Below are positions 1 through 10,379 of a stretch of DNA of 64,000 bases, piece after piece. This stretch comes from Symsagittifera roscoffensis (lineage: Eukaryota; Xenacoelomorpha; Acoela; Convolutidae), in contig NC_087071.1 in the NCBI RefSeq assembly GCF_963678635.1, positions 42,548,153 through 42,612,152 of the forward strand, read 5' to 3'. Under the pieces are notes generated by a model. It was not told the DNA's origin and ran no database searches. It saw only the letters and a list, made by a program, of their open reading frames with translations. The number at the start of each line of letters is the position of its first letter. Within the stretch, counting starts at the first letter, position 1. Both the position numbers and the translations under genes were made by a program.

Positions 1-2057
1 TTGACTTATGACATACACAATAAACACTGGATACCACACATTGGAATAATTGATCCTTCAAACTGCAAAGCAGACACAAAAAATAAAGGATATCAAGAAA
101 TAATGTTTTTTGATTGGAAAATACAACTTGAAAAAATACAAATCACACGAGATTTAACTGATAACACCATAATTTATCAAGGAATAAAATTACCTTGCAA
201 AAATGATCAAGGTTATTGTGACCCTACAACAAGGACCTAAGCAACAATTGTTTGGTTTCCCGAAGATGCATGCACAACATTTCAAGTAGCTAAAATACAT
301 GCTCGAATGATAAAATTTCATGAAAAATATTTTATTGAATCAATCCCATACAAACAAGTGAACCCATCTCGTAAACAAAGCACTGATTTCAAAAACATCC
401 ATGATAAAGAAAATAAATTAACACGTTTTCAAGTCTATCACGAAACAGAATTTGTATGTAAATATAGCAATCCACTTTATAAAACACAATACTCTGAAAT
501 ACTTGTCGAATACGAAAAAGGTTTCGACATGACCACTGGAAAAAATAAAATTTGACCCTTATGCCACAAGTCACCCTATTAACGAAGGAACATGATACGT
601 CCCAGTTAACTTTGATAAAAGCAAAGGTCAACCTGGTGGAAAACTAAAACCATATGACAGTAAAAGCACACGTTTACAAGAATTATCACTAAAGAATAGC
701 ACCTATTTTGGTTATATTCATTATGATATCCACTTTATGATATTATGATATCCACATTAGACTATACAATTAGTAGAATTTTCCAAGAAATGTCACTTTC
801 TGAATTAGAAACACTCCATCAACTATGCGAATTAGAACGAACACAGATCTTACAATCACTAGCATTAGCAGTACTAAAAAAACCTTACGCAGGATACTTA
901 TTATCAGGAAACAGATCAAATTTTCTTGACTACGAAGGAAACATTTTACGGTTTTTTACTTGCACCAAAAAAGCTATCACCGTTATATGGTTTTGAAGAC
1001 AAACGTTGTTATAAAAGAATCCCCATATTCTATAAAAATAAAGTACATTTTGTCGACACACTTTCAAGACAAACATATTTTTGGGATACCGCAGTCCCAT
1101 GTGGATCAGAAAATAGCCACAATGTCGTACAATTAAACCCTGACGAAGATAAATACTACCTACTTACACCGTATCCTACATTAATGCAACCACTTAAAAA
1201 CTTTTCACCCGAAAGCATCAGAGCTATCGCTCGTAATCCAAATATTGATTTACAATCAGTTGGAATATATTCTAAATTTGATATACAACATCACATTAGA
1301 ACACAACAGTTTCAAAAATTATTAACACAAATGGACACAATACAACGCCAGTCAATCGACCAGAATTTAAAAAAACCTGCCGAAACCGCAGGATTTGCAG
1401 ATATTTATACACAAGACTACAGCGGATATTTTAAAGATATCAAAGATATAAAGAAAAATATAGACCACAGGATATTTCACCCATAAATATTTTCAGTTTT
1501 GTCACCCTAAAGAACGAAATTATAGCTTTTCTAGGATGGCCCAATTACATCTTAGAAAAATTAACTATCTTATACGCCATGTTTAATTTTATAGGATTTC
1601 CTTCTCACTGTTAAAAGGAATCTATAACACATGCGCTATACACACACAAGTAAACCGACAAGCAAGCGTAGCACGTATACTATTTGCAGGATTTTTTGGA
1701 ATTTTTTCATCATCAATTAACAAAATACTTCTAGATGCACAAATAAAAGAATATAATACAAAAATTTCCACAAGACCAAATACATATAACGAAGAACATA
1801 ATAATGTAGATACAAAACCTCCAGCACCACAGATACCAACCATACCACAAAACCAACCATTATCATTAGTTCCCCGAAATGTTCGAAACCTAGCAACCAC
1901 CAATAACCTAAATTTTAGACCAAATACAGCGCAAAGCCCTATTCAGCACATAATGACAAATCATTCACAAAATGATATTACACATGAACAAATTATAGAA
2001 CAACCTCACACCACCACTTTTCAATCTCAAAATAATCATTTTTTGAGCCCACAATGA
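1..2057 (+). pseudogene. Envelope-like gene, C-terminal part, ERV copy 1 (broken)
   Basis: This is the remains of a viral-type membrane glycoprotein, cut by the window start. A cysteine-bearing ectodomain-like part is followed from about 1,490 by a hydrophobic stretch containing FLGWPNYILEKLTILYA, a second hydrophobic stretch containing ARILFAGFFGIF, and a Pro/Gln/Asn/Thr-rich tail ending at the TGA at 2,055-2,057. The reading frame is broken by a TAA at 238-240 and by frame changes near 540, 970, 1,484 and 1,600, so no full product can be made. The same protein, with many matching residues in the same order, is present on the minus strand at 25,348-27,270. The gene lies upstream of an LTR remnant at 4,071-4,296, the usual place for env in Ty3/gypsy errantiviruses. 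Which envelope family it belongs to was not decided. The retroelement origin is well supported by copy 2, which has gag and pol. Confidence 0.75.
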
Positions 2058-3709
2058 GCCGACAACTTGGATCCCTCCATCGCTCAAATTCCCACCCAGC
2101 CAACCTACAAACTCAAATCCCAATTATCCCATTTTTTGCTTTCCCACCGCGCAATTTTCCAATTATTAATATATCATCAAGCAAGAATTCTCATACTAAC
2201 TCAGATATTTCAGTTTTTCATACTATCTCACAATTTAATAACGCAATCGTAGAAACCCCCGATGAATTTGCAGAATCCGAACCATTTCCCTCTACCCATA
2301 CCCAGACCAACTCCTCAGTTTTTTCGCAACCCCCTTTTCAACCCATCCAATCCACTCATCCACTCCCATCCTTTTCCACTCCTTCTTATGCTTCCCAAGT
2401 AACCCCAACCTATTCTCCATTTCATTCCGACAGATCACAAAATAACTCCCCAGATAACATCCAAATTTCCGCAGAACTCGACAATTTTATAACTTTACAA
2501 CAACAATTAATACAGCCCAAAACCCTTACGAAACAGCAACTATCATCTACAATAACATACTCAAATCCACCAACTCCTACACTCTCTTCAGCTTACACTC
2601 CATCATTAGCACAATCATCCACATCCACTGAAACACCTACCAGTACTAACCGAGCTTATCGCACTTTTAAACGAAAATTTCCAAATCACCCATTCCCAAC
2701 CAAATCCGGAACAGCCCGCGAATATATAAATCACCCAGAACACACAAACACAGAAAACTTTCTCGAAATCACATTACCCTCATTTCCACAATATACATTG
2801 AATACACCCACCATCGCTAACGATACACGCAATTTTGTTGATGAGCTCGTTCTAATGCCAACACTCCATTGGACAGCTTATTATCATTATACTAACCCCC
2901 TCTGCCTACCATTAGCTAATACTACTGAAAGTATCGAGAAAAATAAAAACATGTTATATAGACTAACACTAACACCTCGACAATTTACTTACGTTGGATA
3001 TAAAAAATTATTAAAAACATTCACCGCACCCCAAGCTAACGATTTTGCAATAGAATACTATGATCATAATATCATCCGCCCTAATCAAGATCAATTTTTA
3101 GATGAAGACCGCTTCGCAAACCCGCAACTAACAGAAAAATTTTTCATCAAAACATCATACGTATTTACACTCAATATTTTTGATAGAAAGCATGATCAAA
3201 TTAATTCCGAATCATTAGTCGATATTCAAGCATATGAAAGCTTCTATGATAAATTTCAGTTATTTTCACTAACCTTTCACTTTCTTTCACCACGGGAACG
3301 CAATTTGCACTGTTCCCACAATCTTATGTTACGCACTAAGCAAACGCACATATATACATATTATCATTTTATACAAAATCATTTTAATTTGCACACTCCA
3401 TCAGGACAACCTCACCATCATTTTCAGTTTCTTAACTCAAAATACACGTCACCATTTTTTCTAAATTTTACATATTGCATTAAAAATACTAACCTACACG
3501 GCATCCTCCGCAACCATGACCCAGTTAACCAAATGTATAAATTTTGTCCCATCACGAAGACATTCAACGCCGAAGAATCAAGACCCTTCCTTATCCCGCA
3601 TCAATTTATCACACCTATTGAAATACCCTCGGCATTAGCGGATACAAACAATAATTTTACACAACACATTGGAAAAGTCTTGTTTTTGATTTTTGACCGT
3701 TTTTTTTAA
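2054..3709 (+). CDS. Intact 551-codon ORF overlapping the env stop (ERV copy 1)
   Basis: I do not recognise a family. The ATG at 2,054 overlaps the env TGA as ATGA, an arrangement that would allow stop-restart translation; that is inference. The first ~200 residues are rich in Ser, Thr, Pro, Gln and Asn and look disordered. The rest is richer in Phe, Tyr and His and has scattered cysteines (for example LHCSHN and CIKNTN). No signal peptide or clear membrane helix is visible. It is uninterrupted although the env before it has at least five breaks. The last ~27 codons, from about 3,627, are encoded by the R1 repeat, so the original C-terminus has been lost. Weak similarity (NPLCLPLAN versus HPLCLAPPN, and an HCS motif further on) links it to the region just upstream of env in copy 2. 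It could be an accessory protein or the N-terminal half of a second envelope-like protein. Confidence 0.6.
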   Translation: MSRQLGSLHRSNSHPANLQTQIPIIPFFAFPPRNFPIINISSSKNSHTNSDISVFHTISQFNNAIVETPDEFAESEPFPSTHTQTNSSVFSQPPFQPIQSTHPLPSFSTPSYASQVTPTYSPFHSDRSQNNSPDNIQISAELDNFITLQQQLIQPKTLTKQQLSSTITYSNPPTPTLSSAYTPSLAQSSTSTETPTSTNRAYRTFKRKFPNHPFPTKSGTAREYINHPEHTNTENFLEITLPSFPQYTLNTPTIANDTRNFVDELVLMPTLHWTAYYHYTNPLCLPLANTTESIEKNKNMLYRLTLTPRQFTYVGYKKLLKTFTAPQANDFAIEYYDHNIIRPNQDQFLDEDRFANPQLTEKFFIKTSYVFTLNIFDRKHDQINSESLVDIQAYESFYDKFQLFSLTFHFLSPRERNLHCSHNLMLRTKQTHIYTYYHFIQNHFNLHTPSGQPHHHFQFLNSKYTSPFFLNFTYCIKNTNLHGILRNHDPVNQMYKFCPITKTFNAEESRPFLIPHQFITPIEIPSALADTNNNFTQHIGKVLFLIFDRFF

Positions 3710-4070
3710 CTTTTCGAATATTTTTGAAAACTACCCTGCCATACCTGAGATTTTGGGTTTAATTTTCAAAACGGGCCTCGGGAAGTTCATTTGCTTATGT
3801 GACTCTGCCCAAATTTTTTGACCTCAAAAGTTTGAGCCCTCGGAAAAGTAAAGCTTTTGATTTTGTGACAGTTTTTTTTCATATGAATTTGATTTTTCTC
3901 GAAAAATACTCTCCCAAATCGGATATTTTGGGTTCAATGAGATAAGGAGTAGTGGAAAGCTCCTCGGTTTCAGCGGCCACTAACAAAAAAAAAATACATT
4001 AGAAGTTATTGCCCTCTGAGAAGTCAAAATTTTGGTTCACCGAATTTTTTTTTCAACATCTAAAAACTTT
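3627..4070. repeat. R1 repeat, copy A (444-bp patch inside ERV copy 1)
   Basis: This 444-bp block matches 5,550-5,993 in the same orientation with one mismatch seen (gatacaaac versus gatactaac). It begins inside the 551-codon ORF and ends inside the LTR remnant, so it replaces the ORF's 3' end and the LTR's 5' end. Internally it consists of diverged units of about 170 bp, each with a run like gatattttgggttcaatgag and a cctcgg motif. A diverged inverted relative lies at 17,220-17,560 in the centre of the large inverted repeat. Confidence 0.9.
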
Positions 4071-4296
4071 AAGAGAACTTCAGCTGCTGCAATAAGCCAG
4101 TGTACTCTAGATCTATTGAGCCTAGCAGAGACTAGTTAAACACCCTGAGACTAGTAAATATAAGAGAAAGATTAGGATCGGTATTAGACTAAGAAGTTGC
4201 ACGAATCTATCCGGCCGAAAATAAGATAGCGTGACGAGCAGACGGTGTACCCTATCCGAAATTACTCTATGAGTTAACCAAAAGGATCTAACTCAA
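4071..4296 (+). mobile_element. LTR remnant, 3' LTR of ERV copy 1 (5'-truncated)
   Basis: About 225 bp resembling the minus-strand LTR at 39,707-39,948. Shared blocks in the same order include tctagatctattgag, actaagaagttgcac, ccgaaaataagatagcgtga and gagcagacggtgta. The right end is ...aactca, matching the LTR end (CTCA) next to the candidate primer site in copy 2. The left part is missing where R1 copy A begins. No polypurine tract is visible because the junction is lost. Confidence 0.7.
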
Positions 4297-5549
4297 ATGT
4301 CAAAATCTTCATTATATTCGTTACAGAGTTGACCGCGGGCAGATCTGTTTTTATAGAATTAGTTTGAAACGAATCCTTAGTCAAGAGATTTCGAATAATG
4401 AATAAATAAAACACAGAATAACAGATAAGAAAGAGCACGCATTTTGATGTGGTATATACAGTCATTTTCTTTATTTGTTTGAGTATTAAGCTTTAAGCAA
4501 AAGAAATCTTACTGAGGTGTCAAATAATCTTAATCTTCTTCGATATTAAATCAAAGCTAAGCCAGATATAATAGAATTTCCTTCGAATCACTCATAGATT
4601 TGAATTTTGTTTTAATTTATTGTAGAATTTTTTATTTTTATTTTCTGTGAAGATTCACTGGTCACCCGATTTTGTTAGACATCCATTGTCTAACACGTTG
4701 GAAATGCTTTTGATCGTCTTAAAAAATGAATTATTCTAAAAAGAATGTTTTTCTTGCTTGATTAGTTTTTTTGGAAAACAACTTATTTTAATTGTTAGAA
4801 AAATAGTTTTTCCTTTAGTTTATCTAACATTTTATTGAAAAACAAAATATTTATTTCCAAAAAGTTTGATATATGCAGAAAACAAAAAAAATGACCCGAA
4901 ACGATGCGTATAACATGATCTTTTGACTTTAAGAAGCAAGTTAACATCCTCCCCCAAAGCAGTTTTCAGCAGGGAGAAGATTAACTTGCTTCTGAGTTGG
5001 AAATTTCAGCCAATTAGAATCGAGAGTTTTAAATGCAGTGCTTGGAAAAATCAAAAGAAAGACTGGTGTAGAAGATCTTAATTTGGTCTGACTGGGTTGA
5101 GAAAGGAGGAGGTTAAGTGGTTTCACAAAACAAACTGTGATCTTCACAAACTGTGATCTTCACAAAACCAACTGGGATTTTAACACCTATACTCGGGAAA
5201 AAAATGTTTTCATGATAAACACAAATCGGAAAATAATTTTATAAAGTCACAAAGTAGAAAACACTCATCTATATAATTATCCTTGCGATAAGCAAGGGTA
5301 TTGCAACCGGGTACTAGACTTTTTTTCCCATAAACAACTTTGTCCGCAGGACTCATCTGGACGTCTGGGACTCTACCTTGTTTCATAATGTATTCAATTT
5401 TTTTGCAAGTAAATTTAAAATTTATGACCCTCAGAGTAGTCAAATTTTTTAATGTTCGATTGTTTCGTGGATCTTTTCTACTTTTCTTGAAAACTAACCT
5501 CTTAAATCTGATATTGTGAGTACAATGAGATAAAAGGTAGTGGGATGTT
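4297..5549 (+). repeat. Dispersed segment shared with the inverted-repeat arms (third copy)
   Basis: This segment is similar over most of its length to 15,560-16,630 in the left arm and, inverted, to about 19,000-20,060 in the right arm. Shared stretches include gggcagatctg, aacagataagaaagagca, acacctatactcgggaaa and the 60-bp foldback at 4,931-4,994. It is more diverged from the arms than the arms are from each other. It starts directly after the LTR remnant. A short tandem pair of cacaaactgtgatctt lies near 5,137-5,165. The ORFs seen here are not conserved as proteins. Confidence 0.75.
4931..4994. repeat. ~62-bp foldback (AAGCAAGTTAA ... TTAACTTGCTT)
   Basis: Near-perfect short inverted repeat: agaagcaagttaa, then catcctccc, a ~20-nt middle, gggagaaga and ttaacttgcttct. 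The same foldback occurs at 16,136-16,200, inverted at about 19,397-19,460, and as a variant at 60,789-60,851. The size suggests a minimal foldback element or a hairpin inside a larger dispersed repeat. Confidence 0.65.
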
Positions 5550-6057
5550 CCTCGGCATTAGCGGATACTAACAATAATTTTACACAACACATTGGAAAAG
5601 TCTTGTTTTTGATTTTTGACCGTTTTTTTTAACTTTTCGAATATTTTTGAAAACTACCCTGCCATACCTGAGATTTTGGGTTTAATTTTCAAAACGGGCC
5701 TCGGGAAGTTCATTTGCTTATGTGACTCTGCCCAAATTTTTTGACCTCAAAAGTTTGAGCCCTCGGAAAAGTAAAGCTTTTGATTTTGTGACAGTTTTTT
5801 TTCATATGAATTTGATTTTTCTCGAAAAATACTCTCCCAAATCGGATATTTTGGGTTCAATGAGATAAGGAGTAGTGGAAAGCTCCTCGGTTTCAGCGGC
5901 CACTAACAAAAAAAAAATACATTAGAAGTTATTGCCCTCTGAGAAGTCAAAATTTTGGTTCACCGAATTTTTTTTTCAACATCTAAAAACTTTTTCGAGC
6001 TGTGTTTTTTAAATGTTTGTATTGTATCGCAAGTGGTGCGAAGCTCCGCTTCTCCTC
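5550..6057. repeat. R1 repeat, copy B, with terminal hairpin
   Basis: 5,550-5,993 is the near-identical partner of copy A. Here the repeat is in a more complete context: further ~170-bp-type sequence extends left to about 5,430. On the right it continues to a hairpin at 6,035-6,057 (gtgcgaagctccgcttct), which recurs as a perfect 7-bp stem, GCGAAGC-TCC-GCTTCGC, at 17,120-17,136 and inverted at 18,058-18,074. Copy B is therefore the likely source and copy A the derived patch. Confidence 0.8.
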
Positions 6058-6060
6058 TAT

Positions 6061-7351
6061 GTAGAAATTAGCTTTAATCCAACCTGTAATCCACGATGGT
6101 TTCACGAAATGTTTTGCGTTCGTAACATTTCTTGTTAATTGTTTAAACTCCCAACTTCTGGGTTGTGAAATTTCGAATAGTATTGGAAAAAACTGTCAAC
6201 AAAAAGCTTACTAAAAACAACAATTTCAGACACTTCAAAGATAGTTTTTTAAAAAAAATTAACCTCATTGTTCTGACTTTTGAAGAGAGTGACATCCAGA
6301 TGTGCTCAGAGTGGTTTTTCCCCAGAAACATTTGAGTTTTTGACGAGACGTTTTTGACGTTTTTTTATATAATTTGAAAACAATTTATGAAAAACAAATT
6401 AAAAAAAAATACATTTAACCTGCAATGCAAAAATATGAAGGTACAATTTGCACCAGTTTGACCAGTTTGCGAAATTGACTATGCCACATTTTTTTGCCAG
6501 CTAATAATTGTTTCTATGCATTAATTTCATCATTTTATATTTAAAATAACGTGTGGGGGATGATTTACAAAAAAAAACATTTTGTAAATTTTTCTTATTT
6601 TTTCGAGAAATTTCAAAAATTTGAATACAATTTCACAGAAAACAAAAGGCAACCAAAATAATCACGCCGCAACCAAAATAATCAAGCTGCAACCAAAATA
6701 ATCAAGCTAATTCAAGTAGACGTGTTTCTAATTATCCGCAAGACCCGGATCCATTTTGTTAAAGTTGAAAAAAGGCATATGACAGAGGCAGATAAACATT
6801 CTTTTAGCTAATTATAACTTATTAGTTTGGAGTTTTACTAAACTCCGCCATGTTTTGCAACAACTTTTCTTAACAGTTATAAATTTTGTTCTAATTTTTT
6901 TTGTTAAAAACGATATGATATCTTTAAAGATATTAGAGGAAAAACCGCACACAAGCCAACTTTTCGTTTTTTGCTCGTTTTTTGATTTGAAAAACAAACT
7001 GATGTTTGTGTATATAACGAAAAGCAGAAAAATATACGCAAAACGTGAACACAAAATTGCGAGCAATACCACCATAGTTCAATCACTTATTTTGAAAAAC
7101 GTTGAATTTATATCAAACTATGTTACATTTTGCGAAGTTTTTTATTCCATAAGATATGCTCTGTTTTCTCGACTGCGTTTGGTTTATATTTGCATACATT
7201 AAAAAAAATGATTTGGGTTATCTAAGCAGACTTTCAAATCTCAAACAAATTGCACTTTCGATTTAAAAAACCACTTTCTTACTAAAAAAAATCTCCAACA
7301 ACTCCAGCATTTCGCACACATATTTACATCAATTTCCTGACGTCTAAAAAC
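6061..7351. other. AT-rich intergenic DNA with a 20-bp tandem repeat
   Basis: No credible gene. 6,649-6,708 holds three tandem copies of gcaaccaaaataatcaagct with small changes. Open frames on both strands at 6,812-7,202 overlap each other, lack any recognisable motif and reflect AT-rich sequence. Confidence 0.6.
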
Positions 7352-7786
7352 AAAGCTGCTCGTATCAGGACAAAAACATCTATGTTCCGATTGTCTTGTA
7401 AGGTCTTTGGAGGACGGTGAGCTTTGAAAAATGATGAAATTTTTGAGAACAAAAAACGTAAATCCCCCACACCATACAAAATGATATGGTTCGCATACAG
7501 TAAATTAGCAGTAGCGTGCCTCAGTTTTTTGTCTCAGAGTTTTTGGGATGCCTTAATAGCACGAAATTAATCGCGCGTTAATGATCCCAAGTCGGTCAAA
7601 CTCACTATCTTTGAAACCCCATATCTTGGCAAATAAAGAGCACAGAAAATTTATATATTCTCAAAATTGATCTCAAAACAACAATATTGTTTGGTCAATT
7701 TTTTAGTGGAGAAATCAAAATTATTGTCGAGAAAAAACCACCCGAGCACAGTTAGTTATTCATTTTCTTCGAAAGTCTAAATAAGA
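7352..7786 (+). mobile_element. H-family element, degenerate copy H1
   Basis: Starts with ctgctcgtatcagg and tgttccgattg, and ends near cgaaagtcta after gagcacag. It shares the inner blocks of better copies (47,079-47,604; 60,955-61,453), including accatacaaaatgatatgg and gcgcgttaatgatccca. The terminal hairpin has decayed. Confidence 0.55.
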
Positions 7787-9150
7787 ACAAAGAGTTGGCC
7801 TCTATCAAATTTGGAAAATAATTTGAGCCGTATTAAAACGATCCTAACGTAGTTACAGCACGAAATAATTTGCGCGTTATTTGAACTTCACAATAAAGTA
7901 TCAGTGGTGATTTTTCTTAAAAGTTTCAGTTCAAGACGTCAATATCCTTCAGACGGCTTCAAATATTCCATTCAAAATAAGTATCTGTAGTATCGGAAAC
8001 TGTTTGAACAAAAACAACGAGCACAAATGTCATCAAAACTTTGCCGAAAAAAACTTTACCTCGTTGAAGCACTGGGATTTCATGCTTTAAACATCTTTCC
8101 ACATCTTTAAACCCAAAATAATGTGGTTGAATCTCATTGCCTAATTAGCCAATCAAATTCGAACAAAAAAATGATCAAAAATAGATATTTTTGATCAATT
8201 GAAATGTTCACTTGACTTTTTGCGTGGGCAAAGCTTTGCAAATTAATTGATTCAGAATGATATTTCGTCAAATTTTCATATTTCTGATTTTTGGGTTATC
8301 TTTTTTATCCGAGGGGAATGTTGATTAAAACGTCTGACCGTGTTGCTTCATTTCATTTTTTAGAATAAATCACTGAAACTCAGAAAAACAAAAACAAACG
8401 TAAAAAGAACATTTTCGATGCGCTTATACAACTTAGTTACGAGTAAAAATCAAATTTTTATTTTTTTTCCTGAACTTTTTTCTTGATCTTCTTGAACTTC
8501 CTCTCGGTTTTTCCGATCATTTTAACAACAGTTTTGTTGAATCATGTCTTATATCTTATTCTCTCGGACAACGCAGACTTTTGTTTCTGGTTATAAGAAA
8601 TTTTTTTAGGGAAAACCACTAAGCTATTGAAAGAAATCTCAAAAATTGTCTTAGAAGAAATTACTAATAAAGTTATTAGATGGAAAATTCTTCTAAAACA
8701 TTTTTCCATTTCTTTCAATAGCTTAATACTTTGCTTTAAAATTTTTCTTTTAACCAGAAACCAAGTTTTGTTAAAAATTAAGAATTGTTTTAAATATTAT
8801 AAATGAAAATTTGAGAACTGTAGAATTCTTTTTTGTAAGAAACCTTGTTCCGTTTCAGGGACCGATCTCTCAAAATTTAACCATGCAATACAATAACGAA
8901 TATATTTTTTAGCCAAATCAATTTTTGATTTTGGTTCAAATCACTTTTTAGTGGCAGTTTCAAAAATTAAAGTGGCTAGGAGAAAATTATGCGGTGGTTC
9001 ACTTAGGGGGGATTGATTGTACGGTTGATCCGACAAGTACCTTATTGGTGATAGCCGATGAACGCAAAAAAAAAGCATTTTGTTTACAGCTAGTGTTACG
9101 CAAACACTCATCAGCAGTTGCTGACAACCATAGGCTAATATCGATTAGAG
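7787..9150. other. Intergenic DNA upstream of the transporter gene
   Basis: AT-rich, no gene recognised. A stretch at about 8,995-9,035 (cacttaggggggattgatt, then gtacggttgatccga) resembles 11,860-11,900 and, inverted, 24,050-24,090 in the two arms of the large inverted repeat. An open frame starting at 8,994 runs out of frame into the transporter gene and is treated as a shadow. Confidence 0.5.
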
Positions 9151-10053
9151 ATGACTTCGAACGAGAATACGACGGCTGCAATCGTCTCTATAATTCTATC
9201 AAGTATCGTCGGCTCCATTTGTGGCGCTATTGGCAAAAAAAGTCAATTAAACGGACGAGAAATCAATTTGATGTATGGCTCATTTCAATTTTTTTATGCA
9301 GTCTGCTCAGTTATTTTGAAAAATACGAAAAACAATCAAACAGTTGTGACATATCAAAGAATTGGACTGTCAGTCTTAAATGGATTCTTTTTCATTGGTA
9401 TTTCCTGTTTCTTTTTCTACAAAGCGTTTGATATTCTACCTTACGGTGACGTGTTTGCTATTACTTACAGCACAACATTTTTAACAAGTGTGTTTATTGA
9501 AAAAGTTAGATTCAATTACAAGTTGCCAACTCTTACTTGTATTTCGGCCTTTATTAGTTTTACTGGGCTGATAATGTTCTCGCAGCCTGATAGGCTGCGA
9601 AACAAATTTGAGAAAGAAACTTCGGAAGCGTTACAAGGTGTTGCTTTTACTATAATTTCTGGAGTAGCCTGGGCGTTTTCGTTTTTAAACCTCAAATTTA
9701 TGAAAGACATTCCTGTATGTTACCATTGGCTTTCATTTTCGATCGGATCTTTAAGTGCAAGTATTCCTAGCTTTCTTCTGCAGCAAGGCTCGCTAACTCA
9801 ATGCAACATCGATGCGAGGCTAACTCTCATTTTGGCTAGCACGTTTTGGCCATGTGCTCCATTAACTTCAATTATTGGATCTCAACTATCGTTGCCATCG
9901 ATAATGATGCTTCTTCGACTCATAACAATTGCGATCAGTTATCTTATGCAGACAGTTTTTCTAGGAGAAGCCCTTACTTTGTGCTCAGCTGTTGGTGCTT
10001 CTGCGATTGCGTGCGGTGTTGTCATTCAAGTTGTATCTATGTATCGTAAATGA
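9151..10053 (+). CDS. Drug/metabolite transporter superfamily protein, SLC35G-like
   Basis: A 300-residue multi-span membrane protein with about ten hydrophobic segments arranged as two EamA-type halves (roughly residues 9-145 and 160-297). The first helix follows a short polar N-terminus (MTSNENTTAA). The first half ends with a GLIMFSQP-like turn and a charged loop (RLRNKFEKE). The second half ends with EALTLCSAVGASAIACGVV, typical of the last EamA helices. Members of SLC35G and EamA families sit in plasma or organelle membranes; the substrates of most are unknown. The single ATG-to-TGA frame has no intron. It is slightly shorter than vertebrate SLC35G proteins, so an upstream exon is possible, but the first helix looks complete. 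An intact frame between decayed repeats argues that it is a live gene. The SLC35G assignment is from sequence style and topology, not a search. Confidence 0.85.
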   Translation: MTSNENTTAAIVSIILSSIVGSICGAIGKKSQLNGREINLMYGSFQFFYAVCSVILKNTKNNQTVVTYQRIGLSVLNGFFFIGISCFFFYKAFDILPYGDVFAITYSTTFLTSVFIEKVRFNYKLPTLTCISAFISFTGLIMFSQPDRLRNKFEKETSEALQGVAFTIISGVAWAFSFLNLKFMKDIPVCYHWLSFSIGSLSASIPSFLLQQGSLTQCNIDARLTLILASTFWPCAPLTSIIGSQLSLPSIMMLLRLITIAISYLMQTVFLGEALTLCSAVGASAIACGVVIQVVSMYRK

Positions 10054-10379
10054 GTCTTGAAAAAATTATAAACGTTTATACTTCGTGAAAAAAATGCACC
10101 TTCAGTACAGGAATTGATTAAAGTTATTAAACAGCACATTAAAGTTTGTTTTCGAGATGTCCTTATTCACAAATGAAGCCAAATAACACCTCAAGGTCAA
10201 CTTAAGCAATCTAGAGCGCCCCATGTAAAAACTACACTGGTAAAACATAAAGCTTTTTCGCGCATTTAGGATTTAGTATGAAAACCTTATGACTTAACTT
10301 TTTCTTCATACGTTGGGATTGTAATGGTTGACTTTTTTTATAGAATGAAGTTAGAGCAACTGCTTTTCTCCATCAAATA

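Noticed and set aside
6812-7202. Overlapping 87-, 115- and 60-codon ORFs on both strands
   Set aside because: Overlap each other, Lys/Phe/Ile-rich as expected from AT-rich DNA, no motif.
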